Shown here in pieces: positions 48,325-58,815 of a stretch of 64,000 nucleotides of DNA. This DNA comes from Paracoccaceae bacterium. Its GTDB lineage: Bacteria > Pseudomonadota > Alphaproteobacteria > Rhodobacterales > Rhodobacteraceae. The stretch spans positions 55,861-119,860 of the forward strand of contig JAOGIM010000003.1 in the NCBI GenBank assembly GCA_028150825.1, read 5' to 3'. The first letter of the stretch is position 1. Every line of letters starts with the position of its first letter. The notes below the pieces were generated by a model. The model saw only the letters and a list, made by a program, of their open reading frames with translations. It made no database searches and was not told the DNA's origin. The translations under genes and the position numbers were made by a program.

Positions 48325-48591
48325 TTAGCATAAATCAATCACAAGCTCGCCAATAGCAGCTGCCAAGACTTTGCCACTCGTTTGATCTAGGGCTTCAGGT
48401 CACATTTTATCAGTCGCGGCCCGAGCAGTGTCTGCATCTAGCAGAAGCGTAATGCTGCACTCAGTATTCTCACCAGTTTGGGTGGCTTTAAACTTACCAT
48501 ACTAGCAACCTTAATTTTTGCCCACATGCCTTCGCCAGTTTTTTTCAGAATCAATATTGTCAAATCCCCAATCTGTGCAAGTAGCGAACAT
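48325..48591 (-). pseudogene. Second small ABM-like gene with three in-frame stops
   Basis: An 89-codon continuous frame from ATG 48591 (GAGGAG site five bases upstream) to TAA 48325-48327. TAA at codon 27, TAG at codon 30 and TGA further on interrupt MFATCTDWGFDNIDSEKNW..., GKFKATQTGENTECSITLL and PEALDQTSGKVLAAAIGELV. All three stop codons are present within one small gene. It lies upstream of the other small pseudogene on the same strand. Similar length and layout suggest the two were paired. Confidence 0.55.
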
Positions 48592-48884
48592 TTTCTCTCC
48601 TCGTAATCATTTCTTTTAGGGAAAATATTTGTCATATGACTTATCGAACATGACGAAGCGGAAACACATACAATATGTCAAAATGTTTATTTATTCTCTT
48701 AATTATCTCAAGCCAAAATTATAAAAAGTGTGGTTTCCATTCGCAATTCCAATGCCAACCCTTTGAAACTTTTCTACGTCCTCTCAAAGAATTGACTTAA
48801 ATTCTTTGCTGTTGCCATAGAAAAAATACGTTAGTTTCATGAAACTTTTTGACATCACATAGCTGCAAGTTAACCCAAAAAAAA
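48592..48884. other. Spacer, nothing recognised
   Basis: AT-rich and gene-free, between the small pseudogenes and the dehydratase gene. Confidence 0.4.
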
Positions 48885-49866
48885 TTAATTATTGTACGAA
48901 TAATTGGAATTTAAAATCTCACCGAATGTCTTTGGGTCAATGTTACCTCCCGAAATCACAGCTACGACATTCTGCCCACAGAACTGCGGACGCAATGCTG
49001 CTGCTAATGCTACCGCGCCAGCTCCCTCAGAAACCAAACGGGCTTTTGAGGCCAAAGACCGAAGTGCTTTCTCAGCTTCTGAATGAGAAACAACTATCAC
49101 ATCGTCAACCAACACATCCATAAGAGGCCACATCTCAATTAAGACACTGGTTGAACCAATCCCATCAATCCAACTCTTTCCCCGTTTGACTTTTACCGGT
49201 TTTCCATGAGTTTTGGCAGATTTCAAAGGCGTTGAACTTTCTATCTCACAGGCAATAATCTGCGGTGTTTTTCCCAGAGCCTTCATTGCCAAAGCTATTC
49301 CGGAAATCATGCCGCCCCCCCCCAACCGGTACAACAATCACGTCTACATCCAGACACTGCGATGCAATCTCTAGTCCAATCCCAGCATTCCCAATAATCA
49401 CTTCTAATTCTGCAACTGGATGAATAAAGAAACCCTCTAAACCAGACGTTCTGGTCATCATTACCCCCCACCACTCAGAAAATGATACAGAGGTTACTTT
49501 TGCGCCAAGATCTAAAAGGGCTTCCACTTTCACTTTAGCGGCAGTATCTGGAACAATGACGTGAACAGGTAATCCACGATTCTGAGCGGCCTTGGCAACT
49601 CCCTGACCAAAATTACCAGCACTAGCGGTTATAACACCGTTTTGCAGATCTTTTTCGTCAGCTGTCTCAATCGCATTCGCGCCCGCCCTTATTTTAAAAG
49701 AGCCAAGTTCTTGCAAGCATTCTGCCTTAAGCATTAACTTTCGATCGGAACACTCAAATGGCAATAAGGGCGTTTCAATAATTTCATCTGAAATTCGATC
49801 GGCCGCTTCTTCAAAATCTTTTAGCGTTAGCTGAAAAGCTGCCTCTGCAATCGAAATTCTGTCCAT
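48885..49866 (-). pseudogene. PLP-dependent threonine/serine dehydratase-type gene, frameshifted at a G9 tract
   Basis: A fold-type II PLP enzyme split into two frames. The first part (49866 down) has the Schiff-base Lys58 in ELGSFKIRAGA and the ASAGNFGQGV stretch. The phosphate-binding loop VPVGGGG falls at a run of nine G on the minus strand (49315-49323). With eight G the frame would read VGGGGMISGIALAMK and continue to the normal end (SEGAGAVALAAAL, AVISGGNIDP). One extra G therefore splits an otherwise clean gene of 326 residues. It may be a sequencing error, a slippage switch or a new mutation. Confidence 0.8.
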
Positions 49867-50109
49867 TAAATCACCTTAAACTGTCGAGGATGCTAACAGT
49901 GACTTTAACCTATGGTTAAAACCCGTCAAACAAAATCCTAAGACCCTTAGATTGGGTATAGAAAATAATGTAATCTATTACGGCTAGTCCTCAAACAGCG
50001 AGTGGGTTTATCTAAAAAAGAGTGGAACTATTAAAACATTTTCTTCAAAGAAGCGTGTCTTTGTAAATGCCAAGCTGATGAAAGCGGCGCACAACACCTT
50101 CGGCCAGGG

Positions 50110-50688
50110 TCAATTGAAGTGACCATCGTCCAAACTAAATACGAAAGACTCTTTCGTTTTGGAATTATAAGCGACAAGCTCACCGCTTCTGACTACATTT
50201 TTAGTTATTGCATTTATAACAACTTGATGTGTAACCATCAAAGTAAACCCACTTTCAATGCTATCTAATTTTTTCTGTAAAACCCCAAGGGTCAGTGTTT
50301 TGTCAGCATAGTCCTGAAAAAATGAATTTAGGCCCTCGAAAGTTTGCCATTTCCCCAAATTCAAAAGCGCAGTGGTATCTTTGCAGCGACACCACTCACT
50401 CGATATAACCTCCTTAAAATTCACAATGCTCTTTCGGATGGCTACACCTATTTTTTTAGCCTGCGCTTGACCTGCGCCGCTCAAATTTCTTTGACTGCGG
50501 CAAAGGGTTAAATCAAAGTCATCAGGATCACCAAAGCCCGGGGCAAGGGCATGTCGCATGAACACAACATTGGCATCAATGGTAGTCACCGCCTCGTTTA
50601 GATTATCCACAGCTTTTAAATTGGATGTCGCCTCCACATCCGTGATCAGTACTACCGCAAATAACAAAGTCAGTATCATGAAGCGCAT
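50110..50688 (-). CDS. Exported histidine phosphatase-family protein
   Basis: A 192-residue protein. A signal peptide (RFMILTLLFAVVLITDVEA) is followed by the phosphatase-superfamily opening VVFMRHALAPGFGDPDDF; the catalytic RH is in FMRHAL. The downstream LMVTHQVVI supplies the second catalytic His. EWCRCKDTTALL is a typical mid-domain segment. The branch that acts in the periplasm is poorly characterised; substrates may be phosphoesters. Separate promoter from the hydratase gene, 47 bases apart on the same strand. Confidence 0.8.
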   Translation of the reverse strand: MRFMILTLLFAVVLITDVEATSNLKAVDNLNEAVTTIDANVVFMRHALAPGFGDPDDFDLTLCRSQRNLSGAGQAQAKKIGVAIRKSIVNFKEVISSEWCRCKDTTALLNLGKWQTFEGLNSFFQDYADKTLTLGVLQKKLDSIESGFTLMVTHQVVINAITKNVVRSGELVAYNSKTKESFVFSLDDGHFN

Positions 50689-50735
50689 AGTGGATACCTT
50701 TTACGGTTTGTATTTTAATCGGTTTTTAAGCTTGT

Positions 50736-51494
50736 TTAACGCACAGAGTTTTTCACTTTGCAATGCACTGCCAATTGGCCATCTAGTTTTACTTCAATAT
50801 GATCGTCTACTTGAACAGGGTAAAGGCCCAGAGCTGTCCCTCCCAAAACAATATCACCGCTTGATAATTTTAAAGAGTGATCAAGCAAATGCTTTTCAAG
50901 CCAATTCAGAGAAGCTACCGGCCCTCCAACCATTGGCCAAAGATCGCCAGAATCAATGACCGTGCCATTTATTTCCAATGAAAGAACTGACGTATCATCA
51001 AAAAGAGCCAGCGCCTTTTGCCATTGCCTTTCAGGGAATACCACACCCTTATTGAGGCCATTATTCGCAATCAGCTCTGACAAAGATTTTCTAGGCGCTC
51101 GGAACACAAAATTATGCAGCTCAATAATTGGAAAAACCGACGAAATTTTATTTTTTTCACCAATTTTAATTGCCATTTCCGCTTCAACAGCAAGATTACA
51201 AAATGAGTGATACTCCAACTCCACTCCATTTGAATGTAGCTCATTTTCAAACAATGTACCCCGAATAGGACCAGCAATGCCAAATAACCTTGTCGTTCCC
51301 GAACCAGTGCAGCCAACCTTATACCCCGCCACTCGCTCCCCTTGTTTGGTGCGAAGTCGCATCACCTCATCCTGCAGCGAATATGCAGATTTTTCATCTA
51401 ACTGAAATGTTGGATCCTCAAAGCATGTGCCAGGGCTCATTAAGCGAAAGTCACTTAGTTGCCGCTTGGCTAATTTATAGATGTCAAAGCTCAC
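50736..51494 (-). CDS. 2-keto-4-pentenoate hydratase/FAH-fold family enzyme
   Basis: A 252-residue MhpD-like protein. The start is GTG at 51494 in my reading. The family spine is VAGYKVGCTG, then AVEAEMAIKIGE (metal Glu pair), PIIELHNFVF, GGPVASLNWLE and GDIVLGGTALGLYPV. Relatives hydrate 2-oxopent-4-enoate in aromatic meta-cleavage pathways, or decarboxylate/hydrolyse oxo-acids. No aromatic-ring genes are in the window, so the substrate is open. Confidence 0.78.
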   Translation of the reverse strand: MSFDIYKLAKRQLSDFRLMSPGTCFEDPTFQLDEKSAYSLQDEVMRLRTKQGERVAGYKVGCTGSGTTRLFGIAGPIRGTLFENELHSNGVELEYHSFCNLAVEAEMAIKIGEKNKISSVFPIIELHNFVFRAPRKSLSELIANNGLNKGVVFPERQWQKALALFDDTSVLSLEINGTVIDSGDLWPMVGGPVASLNWLEKHLLDHSLKLSSGDIVLGGTALGLYPVQVDDHIEVKLDGQLAVHCKVKNSVR

Positions 51495-51796
51495 TCATCA
51501 TATCCAGTTCAAAAAATCAAATTATGCTTCATTTGTATTTGCAAGTCCAAACCCATTAAATTTTAGCAATTGATGATTTCTAATCAAGCGCATTCATCCC
51601 AAATTCGTAGTCAGCCTCAAGACGGATCGTGCTATGTTAACTGCCATACATTCAAATAAAAACTCTGATGCCTTAACGACTACTATTGAAAAAAGTCACC
51701 AACCTTGTCCCAAACTTGATATGATCTGCTTGTCACTTATTTGTTAAATGAGTTTCCAGATCAGTGAACAAGATGATAAAGACAGATGACACCCTT
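51495..51796. other. Spacer, nothing recognised
   Basis: No gene, hairpin or repeat seen in this stretch. Confidence 0.4.
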
Positions 51797-53680
51797 TTAA
51801 AAAATTAGATTAATCATTGGTAGTGATACGATCAAGAAGAGAAACGTCATAATTCCGCCCGTGCGCATAAAGTCAATGACGCGGTACCGCGCGGGTCCCA
51901 TGATCAGAGAATTAACTTGATGGGTCGGTATAAGGAACGAATTAGATGTAGAAATTGCAACAGTCATTGCAAAAACGGCCGGGTTTCCACCTGCGGCCAA
52001 TGCGATCGAGATAGCCAGCGGGACCAACAGGACTGTAGCGCCTATATTGGACATGACCAAAGTGAAAATTGTTGCCAAAATTGCAATACAGCCCTGCAAG
52101 CTCCAGATAGGCCAGCCATCGAGCAAAGAAACAATTTGGAAAGCCAACCATTCAGCAGCACCTGTGGACTGAACGGCTTGCCCCAAAGGTAACAGGCTCG
52201 CCAAGAGAAAAACCGTATTCCACCCCACCGCTTCATAGGCTTCATCTATGGATAAAACGTTAGTCAGGATCATCCCTATCGCGCCTGTTAGCAGAGCAAG
52301 CGACAAACGCAAATCAGTGAATAATATCAAACCAAAGGCCAAAAGAAAGAACAGGAGCGCCCAGCCTACTTTCTTGGGCCGCAGATTCTCTTGTGGATAA
52401 TCAGTCGTGACAACAACAAAGTTTCTATTCTTATTCAACCGAGTTAGCGCTTCCCAAGGCACATGAACAACCATGATGTCACCTGTTTGGAGCGGCTCGA
52501 TAGACAGTCTAGTGGCATTATGATCCTCTGTTTGGACATGACTCAAGGTTACCTCTCCACGTCTGATGGCAAGTAAAGACAGACCATAAACTTCACGGAG
52601 CCGCGTCTCTTTTGCAGTTTTGCCCCTCAACTCACTGTCCGGGGGCACAAGAATTTCTGCAATTCCTGATTTCTCAGAAGAAGTACTATCTGCGAAAATA
52701 TCTAGTTTTGGTACTACGCGAACATCAAACACTTCGCAAAACTGAGAAATAACGCGCCTGCGACCAAGCATCGCCAGCCGACACGGAGCCTGTATCACAG
52801 TATCATTGGGACTAGATAGCGAAGTTTTTCCTTGAAAATGAGTACCAATTACATAAAGATTATTAGCTTCTGAAACATCCGCCAATGTATGGCTTACCAA
52901 TAGTGAATGTTCTGTTACCTCAATCTCGACCAAATCAGCTTTCAAACCGTAGAGTCTTTTCACATATTCATTCATAGATTGACCCGATACAGCATTTCCT
53001 CCCACGCTTGTCTTGGGCAGCAAGAGTTTTCCAAAGATTATAAAATACAGTATGCCAGTAAGAAGCAAAGCTAGACCAATGGGGGTCACCGAGAACAAAT
53101 CAAAGGGCGCCATCTGCTTTTCAATTGGCAGGTCTCTATTCGCCGCTAAAATCAAATCATTCAATAGGATCAAAGGTGAAGACCCTACCATAGTCATCGT
53201 TCCACCAAGTATTGCACAAAAGCCCATCGGCATAAGAAGACGACTTAAAGGTATTTCAGTTCGAGCCGAAATTCGGCTTATAACGGGCAAGAATAGGGCG
53301 GCTGCCCCGACGTTTTGCATAAAGGATGAGATCACTCCGACGGTGACACCCACAATTGGAATGATCCGTTTCTCAGTTGTGCCGCCAACTGACATAATGC
53401 GGCTGGAAACTATGCTCATCATGCCAGTTTTATCCATACCCGCCCCTATGATCATAACGGCAATGATTGAAATAACTGCGTTTGATGCAAATCCATCAAA
53501 CAAGTGATGTATGTCTGCAATAGTGGAAAAGCCTGGAATATAACTTGCCATGCCAAGCAAGACCATCACCACGACCGCGGCCACATCAATGCGGACAACC
53601 TCGGTAACAAACAAAAATATCGTCAGAATAATGAAACCAAAAACCATTATCATTTCGGGAGTCAGGGAGAATACTTCCAT
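51797..53680 (-). CDS. SLC13/DASS-type anion permease with two RCK_C domains
   Basis: A 627-residue membrane protein. Helices with VAAVVVMVLLGMASYIPGFS and SFMQNVGAAALFLPVI form the first half of the DASS core. Between residues about 210 and 400 lies a cytoplasmic insert of two TrkA-C (RCK_C) domains (VEIEVTEHSLLVSHTLADV..., GIAEILVPPDSELRGK...). The second half has MSNIGATVLLVPLA and STSNSFLIPTHQVNSL. This architecture is common in putative sulfate or small-acid carriers of marine alphaproteobacteria. It is a single gene. Confidence 0.85.
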   Translation of the reverse strand: MEVFSLTPEMIMVFGFIILTIFLFVTEVVRIDVAAVVVMVLLGMASYIPGFSTIADIHHLFDGFASNAVISIIAVMIIGAGMDKTGMMSIVSSRIMSVGGTTEKRIIPIVGVTVGVISSFMQNVGAAALFLPVISRISARTEIPLSRLLMPMGFCAILGGTMTMVGSSPLILLNDLILAANRDLPIEKQMAPFDLFSVTPIGLALLLTGILYFIIFGKLLLPKTSVGGNAVSGQSMNEYVKRLYGLKADLVEIEVTEHSLLVSHTLADVSEANNLYVIGTHFQGKTSLSSPNDTVIQAPCRLAMLGRRRVISQFCEVFDVRVVPKLDIFADSTSSEKSGIAEILVPPDSELRGKTAKETRLREVYGLSLLAIRRGEVTLSHVQTEDHNATRLSIEPLQTGDIMVVHVPWEALTRLNKNRNFVVVTTDYPQENLRPKKVGWALLFFLLAFGLILFTDLRLSLALLTGAIGMILTNVLSIDEAYEAVGWNTVFLLASLLPLGQAVQSTGAAEWLAFQIVSLLDGWPIWSLQGCIAILATIFTLVMSNIGATVLLVPLAISIALAAGGNPAVFAMTVAISTSNSFLIPTHQVNSLIMGPARYRVIDFMRTGGIMTFLFLIVSLPMINLIF

Positions 53681-54385
53681 CGAGTGGACCTGTCTTGCCT
53701 TAAACTACTTTATTTGGGTAAGTATAAGGAAGCCGGTAACGGGATAATAGTAAAGACTTATTTGATCAAATTACAGGCAAAGTATCTTTTTTTAATTTTA
53801 ACTCTACAAAGATTGAGATAAACTAAAATCTCTTTCCAGACCTCCAGACGTCTTAAAATCCATCCACCAATTACAAAGTTTCGTTACACTCATTCTAACA
53901 GCGATATATGGCTATCATACGAGCATAGATTGGAATAAATATAAAGATAAATGTTAATTCGTTTGCTCGCAAACCGCTGCAAAAGTTCTTTGACGGTGTT
54001 CTGTTTAAAAATTAAGATTTAGCTGGCCATTTAATACTTCATGACTATTATTCTGTTATTAAGAAGCCATATGAGCATAACTCTTAGAATGCCATAATAG
54101 AGCCAGGGTTTAAACAACCAACCTATTCGATCTAGCGGCCACTATTCCTTTATAGATAACTTATTTTGAACAACGAGGCCTAAGTGATCTAGTGCTTTCT
54201 ATAGCACCTAATTAATCATCATCCGTAAAGGCTTCCTTTAGTTTGTAAAGTGTTTTCAATTCTATCTTAAGGAGCTCTAGAAATAAATGTATTAGCACTC
54301 TAAATGCTAAAAAATTGCAATAAATATAAGCAATAAGGAACCAACCCAAAAAATCTGGGTGATGCGCGCCTCAAGTACAAATATT
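53681..54385. other. Long spacer, nothing recognised
   Basis: About 700 bases, AT-rich, without a supported gene. A weak short hairpin (ACCCA...TGGGT, 54348-54364) lies after the pckA stop. A 28-codon minus-strand frame near 54210 has no start signal. Confidence 0.35.
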
Positions 54386-55990
54386 CTATGTGAATCCGAT
54401 CGAAGCTGCTTTCACATCATCATCGATATAAGGCATGTATTTCGAAAAGTTTTCAGAAAACATTTTAACGAGCTTTTGCGCCTGCCGATCATATGCCTTA
54501 GCATCTTCCCAAGTTTCACGCGGGGTCAAGAGCTTGTTATCGATACCCTTTAGCATAACAGGTACCTCAAAGCCAAAATTAGGATCTTTTCTAAATTCTA
54601 CATCCATAAGACGGCCATCTAGCGCTGCGCTCAATAGCGCCCGCGTAGCTTTGATTGGCATACGCGATCCAGTGCCATATCCACCGCCAGTCCAACCTGT
54701 ATTTAGCAACCAGCAAATTGATCTATGATTAGCGATTTTGACCTGAAGTAGTTTCCCATAAACCTCAGGGCGCAGAGGCATAAAAGGCGCGCCAAAGCAG
54801 GTAGAGAATGTTGGTTCTGGTTCGTTAACCCCTCGCTCAGTACCGGCAGCTTTAGACGTAAAGCCAGACAAAAAATGGTACATAGCTTGCGCTGGTGTAA
54901 GACGGGAGATGGGCGGCATAACACCAAAAGCATCACAGGTCAGCATAATTATATTTTTGGGGTAGTCGCCAAGGCCATTTTCCGCAGCATTGGAAATATA
55001 GTTTATAGGATAGGAACAACGCATATTCGGGGTCAGGGACCCATCTTTAAAATCAAGTTCTTTTGTCTCCTCGTCATAGACCATATTTTCAATCACAGTG
55101 GCAAACTTCTTCGTTGTCGCATAAATTTCAGGCTCTGATTCTTCTGTAAGATTAATGGTCTTAGCGTAACACCCTCCCTCAAAATTAAACGTTCCATTAT
55201 CCGACCAGCCATGTTCATCATCACCAATCAATACACGGCTTGGATCGGTCGAAAGCGTGGTTTTACCAGTACCTGACAAACCAAAGAACAAAGCAGTGTC
55301 TGCAGGATCATCAATTGCGTGGTTGGCAGAACAATGCATGGGCATAACACCCTTTAATGGCAACAAATAATTTAATAGAGTAAAGATAGACTTTTTATTT
55401 TCGCCAGCAAATTCTGTGCCTCCAATCAAAATGACTTTCTTTTCAAAGTTCAAAGTGATCACTGTGTCAGTGCGACAACCGTGACGATCAGGGTTAGCTT
55501 TAAAACTTGGGCAATTAATAATTGTCCATTCTGGCAAATGCCTATCAATTTCGGCAAGCGCTGGACGGCGCAGTAAATGACGTATGAACAAGCTATGCCA
55601 CGCAAGTTCTGTCACGACCCTGACATCAAGGCGATGCGTAGGGTCTGCTCCGGCGTAAAGGTCTTGAACGTAATATTCACCTCCTGCCATGTGCGTCAGC
55701 ATATCCGAGTAAAGAGTATCAAAATGTGCTGAATCCATTGGTGGATTATTTTCCCACCAAATTTTGTCCTCTACCTCAGACGTCCGCACAATAAATTTAT
55801 CCTTTGGACTACGTCCAGTGAATTTTCCAGTTGTAACCAGTAACGTGCCGCCTTGCCCCAAGTTACCTTCATCTGACTTCAAAGCCGCTTCAATCAAAGA
55901 AGGCTCCAAAAGATTATAATAGACAGTGCCCAGCCCAGTAATTCCCTGATCTTCAAGCGTCATGCTTTGGTTTACCCTTCCATGTATCAT
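54386..55990 (-). CDS. pckA: Phosphoenolpyruvate carboxykinase (ATP)
   Basis: A 534-residue ATP-type PEPCK: oxaloacetate + ATP to PEP + CO2 + ADP, the entry step of gluconeogenesis. Motifs: [14 protein letters not shown], the P-loop [11 protein letters not shown] (about residue 235), [23 protein letters not shown] and the substrate-binding [12 protein letters not shown]. The ATG has a perfect AGGAGGT upstream. Here it has no chvI/chvG or HPr-kinase neighbours, as it often does in related genera. Confidence 0.95.
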   Translation of the reverse strand: MIHGRVNQSMTLEDQGITGLGTVYYNLLEPSLIEAALKSDEGNLGQGGTLLVTTGKFTGRSPKDKFIVRTSEVEDKIWWENNPPMDSAHFDTLYSDMLTHMAGGEYYVQDLYAGADPTHRLDVRVVTELAWHSLFIRHLLRRPALAEIDRHLPEWTIINCPSFKANPDRHGCRTDTVITLNFEKKVILIGGTEFAGENKKSIFTLLNYLLPLKGVMPMHCSANHAIDDPADTALFFGLSGTGKTTLSTDPSRVLIGDDEHGWSDNGTFNFEGGCYAKTINLTEESEPEIYATTKKFATVIENMVYDEETKELDFKDGSLTPNMRCSYPINYISNAAENGLGDYPKNIIMLTCDAFGVMPPISRLTPAQAMYHFLSGFTSKAAGTERGVNEPEPTFSTCFGAPFMPLRPEVYGKLLQVKIANHRSICWLLNTGWTGGGYGTGSRMPIKATRALLSAALDGRLMDVEFRKDPNFGFEVPVMLKGIDNKLLTPRETWEDAKAYDRQAQKLVKMFSENFSKYMPYIDDDVKAASIGFT

Positions 55991-56423
55991 TTATGACCTC
56001 CTAATTGGTAACAGTGCCTACCTTCTTTTAGGTTTCTATAACCTTCATTTTAACAAGTTAAAGGCGTGATTTGACTAGTTAGCGCAAACATTTGAATGTT
56101 AGCGCAACCTAAGAGGTTTATCTTTCTATCAGACTACTTCAGCTGCACTGGATAGATTTTAAACGTACAATAAACAAATATTTGGCCCCATAGCGTACTG
56201 GGCTTAATTGAAGTACAATTGCTAAAGGTTTTTTTACAATAGTCCACTTAAGCTACCTCGCCGACGTCAATACTTTTGGGTACTATATTTTCTTAGTTGA
56301 CGAGAATTTAAAGTTCAAAAGATCAAAATTTAAAGGCCAAATAGTTTTCTCACACAGTGAAGACAAAAAGTTATTAGGAAGTCATTTCAAAAAATTATTT
56401 TTAGCGTATATTTTCAATTATAA
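55991..56423. other. Spacer, nothing recognised
   Basis: AT-rich; likely holds the pckA promoter at its left end. No gene seen. Confidence 0.4.
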
Positions 56424-56819
56424 TCACTCACCTGTTATTAACACTCCGTAAGAACGCAATTCATTGAGAGCAGGTATTGGCATGTGATCGGCGGAAAACT
56501 TAACAAAAATTGCTGTTGCCTTAAAAATATTCCCATCAAATTTGCCCTGAACCACTACGGGGCTATCCACTTCAAATAAATCTGGCAAAATGTCGTCATA
56601 AACTACGCTTATTCTGCCATTTTTATCCGTTAAGGAAAAATGAGCTCCAACAGGGTCTGTATTCTTCGCATATTGTGCAATTCCAAAAACATTTATTGTT
56701 CCAGAGAATTGCGATGAGTACGATGGAACCTCACTGGGGAATAAAAAGTAACGAGTTTGGGACGATACGCTAGTAGCAAAAACACAACATGCGGCAGCCA
56801 AATATATCATGAGTTTCAT
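56424..56819 (-). CDS. CcmE-like periplasmic OB-fold protein without heme ligands
   Basis: A 131-residue protein with ATG 56819 preceded by GGAG. An N-terminal signal/anchor (MIYLAAACCVFATSVSS) is followed by YFLFPSEVPS, where CcmE reads FFYTPSE. The OB core matches CcmE: HFSLTDKNGRISVVYDDILPDLF, then VVVQGKFDGNIFKATAIFVK. In CcmE the heme-binding His and Tyr lie in AKHDENYMP; here the same place is VKFSADHMP (Phe108 and His112), so neither ligand is present. It is therefore a CcmE relative that cannot use the standard heme chemistry, or a decaying copy. Function unknown. Confidence 0.65.
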   Translation of the reverse strand: MKLMIYLAAACCVFATSVSSQTRYFLFPSEVPSYSSQFSGTINVFGIAQYAKNTDPVGAHFSLTDKNGRISVVYDDILPDLFEVDSPVVVQGKFDGNIFKATAIFVKFSADHMPIPALNELRSYGVLITGE

Positions 56820-57139
56820 TATAATTATTCTCCAAAATTTTTTTTGACTGTATTTGAGATTAGGTGCTTGCACCAGATATGATCGTGAAAAATCTAAGTA
56901 GTATAATCGAAAAACCTTCAGGTTAAGAACAGCTCGTTAAGTAGCACTTCTTAGCGATACAAGTTTAGGCAGAGAGAAAGCGTCTCTGACCAGGTTTTCA
57001 AAGTAGTATTACGTAGGTAAATACAGTAATAATACCTACACAAAAAATTTCAGCGGAATGTTATTGTCAGGTTCCTTTGATATTACGGAACATTATATAT
57101 TTTGCTCGGATATTAAAGATAGCGGAGCAAAAGTCTTAT
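56820..57139. other. Spacer, nothing recognised
   Basis: No gene seen. It holds the promoter region of the CcmE-like gene. The UrtE remnant begins beyond it. Confidence 0.4.
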
Positions 57140-57790
57140 CAGAAAAATCTTTAAATTATCATCTTAACTAATATACTGATCGGAGAGACACAAATAAACC
57201 ACAGTATTGCTCAATTATAATTATACTCATATGAACTTGGCGCTTTAGCAGTTCAATGACCTCTCCCATTTGACTTATTATATTAGGCTGCATAACTTTT
57301 GTTGGCTGGTCTAGGATTAAAATTTGCCACGGAATAATTTATGCTCGGTCAATCGCTGATTGTTGCTGATTACTACCTGATGAACCATGACGTTAACGAG
57401 ACGCCATTTTTTTCAAAACTGGAAAAATTTCATTTATATAACCCCAAACGATATGCTCTTTGATAGGCTGGCAAGAATAACCAGTCTGTAAATTTTCTTC
57501 CGCCCTCGGTGGAGGAAAAATATCGCATGCTTGGGTTACACAAGCAATACCCGGTTGGGCGCGTTTGAACAAGGCCATATGAGCCAGATCTCTTCTGTCG
57601 AGATTGACCTGCCCTAGAAGCAATCGAATGGGTCCCTGGTATTGCTCGCATCAGGCAGGTCTTGCCAACACTATTTGAGCCCAACACGCGTGTGGACCGT
57701 CTTTTCTTGGCCTGAGACTCCAAAGTATACAAGATTTGGGATATGAACGATAACGCTAAGTTGTATTTCCCTTGGCATATCATGCTAGAG
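57140..57790 (-). pseudogene. Branched-chain/urea ABC ATPase (UrtE/LivF type), decayed
   Basis: The ATPase is readable in order on the minus strand across frames. The Walker A region near 57680 reads LGSNSVGKTCLMRAI; then a section RAQPGIACVTQACDIFPPP (family: GIGYVPQGREIFP), a segment EIFPVLKKMASR, and near 57290 LILDQPTKVMQPNIISQ followed by GEVIELLKRQ. The MQPNIIS region resembles the DEPTEGIQPSII of UrtE. Frame changes and stops make it inactive. No other urt genes are in the window. Confidence 0.65.
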
Positions 57791-57879
57791 TGTGCAGCAT
57801 GACCGCTATAACGCGCCGCCATAGGATGGCAGCCCTGTTCAAAAGTGGCTCCATTTCGGTGGCTGGTAAGGAAAAAACT

Positions 57880-58815
57880 ATGATACTAATCAGTGAAGCG
57901 CAATCTGCAGCCATCGTAACACCTGAACTCGCCTTCTCAGCGGTACGTGATGCCTTCATCGCCGCTATCGCCCCAAGTGCCGTAAGCTTTCCGGTTGTTA
58001 TGGCCCATGGCAGCGATCCGAAGAATCGGTTCACCATCAAGTCGGCATCTGGTATAGAGCTAGCCGGGCTGAAGGTTGGTGCCTACTTCCCCAGCAACGA
58101 TGCACGTGGATTACCGCGCCATGCCTCGACGATACTTCTAATCGACCAGAGTACAGGGCGTATAGGTGCGTTGATCGAAGGGTCAGCAGTGAATTGCTAT
58201 CGTACTGCTGCGGCGGATGCAGTCGCAACCGATGCATTAGCGAGACCAAACGCAGACGTCCTGACTGTTATCGGGACTGGCCATCAAGCAGCCTACGAGG
58301 CGCAGGCCATCGCTCGCATCCGAAAGCTGTCCCGTTTGCTGGTGGTCGGCAGAGATCCCTCTCGCACCGGCTCCTTCGTTCAAAAATTGCGCAGCTCGGG
58401 CTTGCCGGCTGAGCCTTCGGCGGCGAAAGCCGCAGTGCAAGCAGCCGACATCATCGTTACTGCAACCACAGCCACTGCGCCGCTCTTCGAGGGGACGTGG
58501 ATCCAACCGGGAACGCATATCTCGTCCATGGGATCAGACGCAAAGGGGAAACAGGAACTCCCCAGTGATCTTTTGTTAAAAGCAAGTCTCTTCTGTGATT
58601 TTCCAGAACAGTCAGTGCGCATCGGCGAGTTCCAGCATGCCGACTCTACGGCAATGCCAATTGCAATCGGCTCAGTCTTGTCAGGCGGCGCTCCTGGCCG
58701 CCAGAATGAAACCGAGATCACCATATTTGATAGCTCAGGCATCTCGCTCCAAGACCTATACATGGCAAACGTCATTATCGAACGATATGCAACAACGACG
58801 CTTCAGGATAGTTAA
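57880..58815 (+). CDS. Ornithine cyclodeaminase/mu-crystallin family protein
   Basis: A 311-residue NAD(P)-binding enzyme of the OCD/mu-crystallin family: Rossmann motif LTVIGTGHQAAYEAQAI (about 122), LKVGAYFPSNDARGLPRH and STILLIDQSTGRIGALIEG upstream, SMGSDAKGKQEL and SVLSGGAPGRQNETEITIF at the end. ATG 57880 follows GTAAGGAAAAAACT. The sequence is much richer in G+C than its neighbours (37 of 60 bases in the row at 58261 against 25 of 60 at 59221) and sits beside a dead gene, hinting at acquisition. The substrate (imino acid, ectoine-related or other) is not clear. Confidence 0.85.
   Translation: MILISEAQSAAIVTPELAFSAVRDAFIAAIAPSAVSFPVVMAHGSDPKNRFTIKSASGIELAGLKVGAYFPSNDARGLPRHASTILLIDQSTGRIGALIEGSAVNCYRTAAADAVATDALARPNADVLTVIGTGHQAAYEAQAIARIRKLSRLLVVGRDPSRTGSFVQKLRSSGLPAEPSAAKAAVQAADIIVTATTATAPLFEGTWIQPGTHISSMGSDAKGKQELPSDLLLKASLFCDFPEQSVRIGEFQHADSTAMPIAIGSVLSGGAPGRQNETEITIFDSSGISLQDLYMANVIIERYATTTLQDS

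Noticed and set aside
201-49866. Stop-codon reassignment to explain in-frame stops
   Set aside because: All three stop codons occur inside broken genes and all three also end intact genes at natural lengths, so no single codon can be recoded.
57393-57822. A real small gene in the minus-strand frames at 57.4-57.8 kb
   Set aside because: The two overlapping frames together reproduce parts of one UrtE/LivF-type ATPase in the right order, so they are pieces of a pseudogene.
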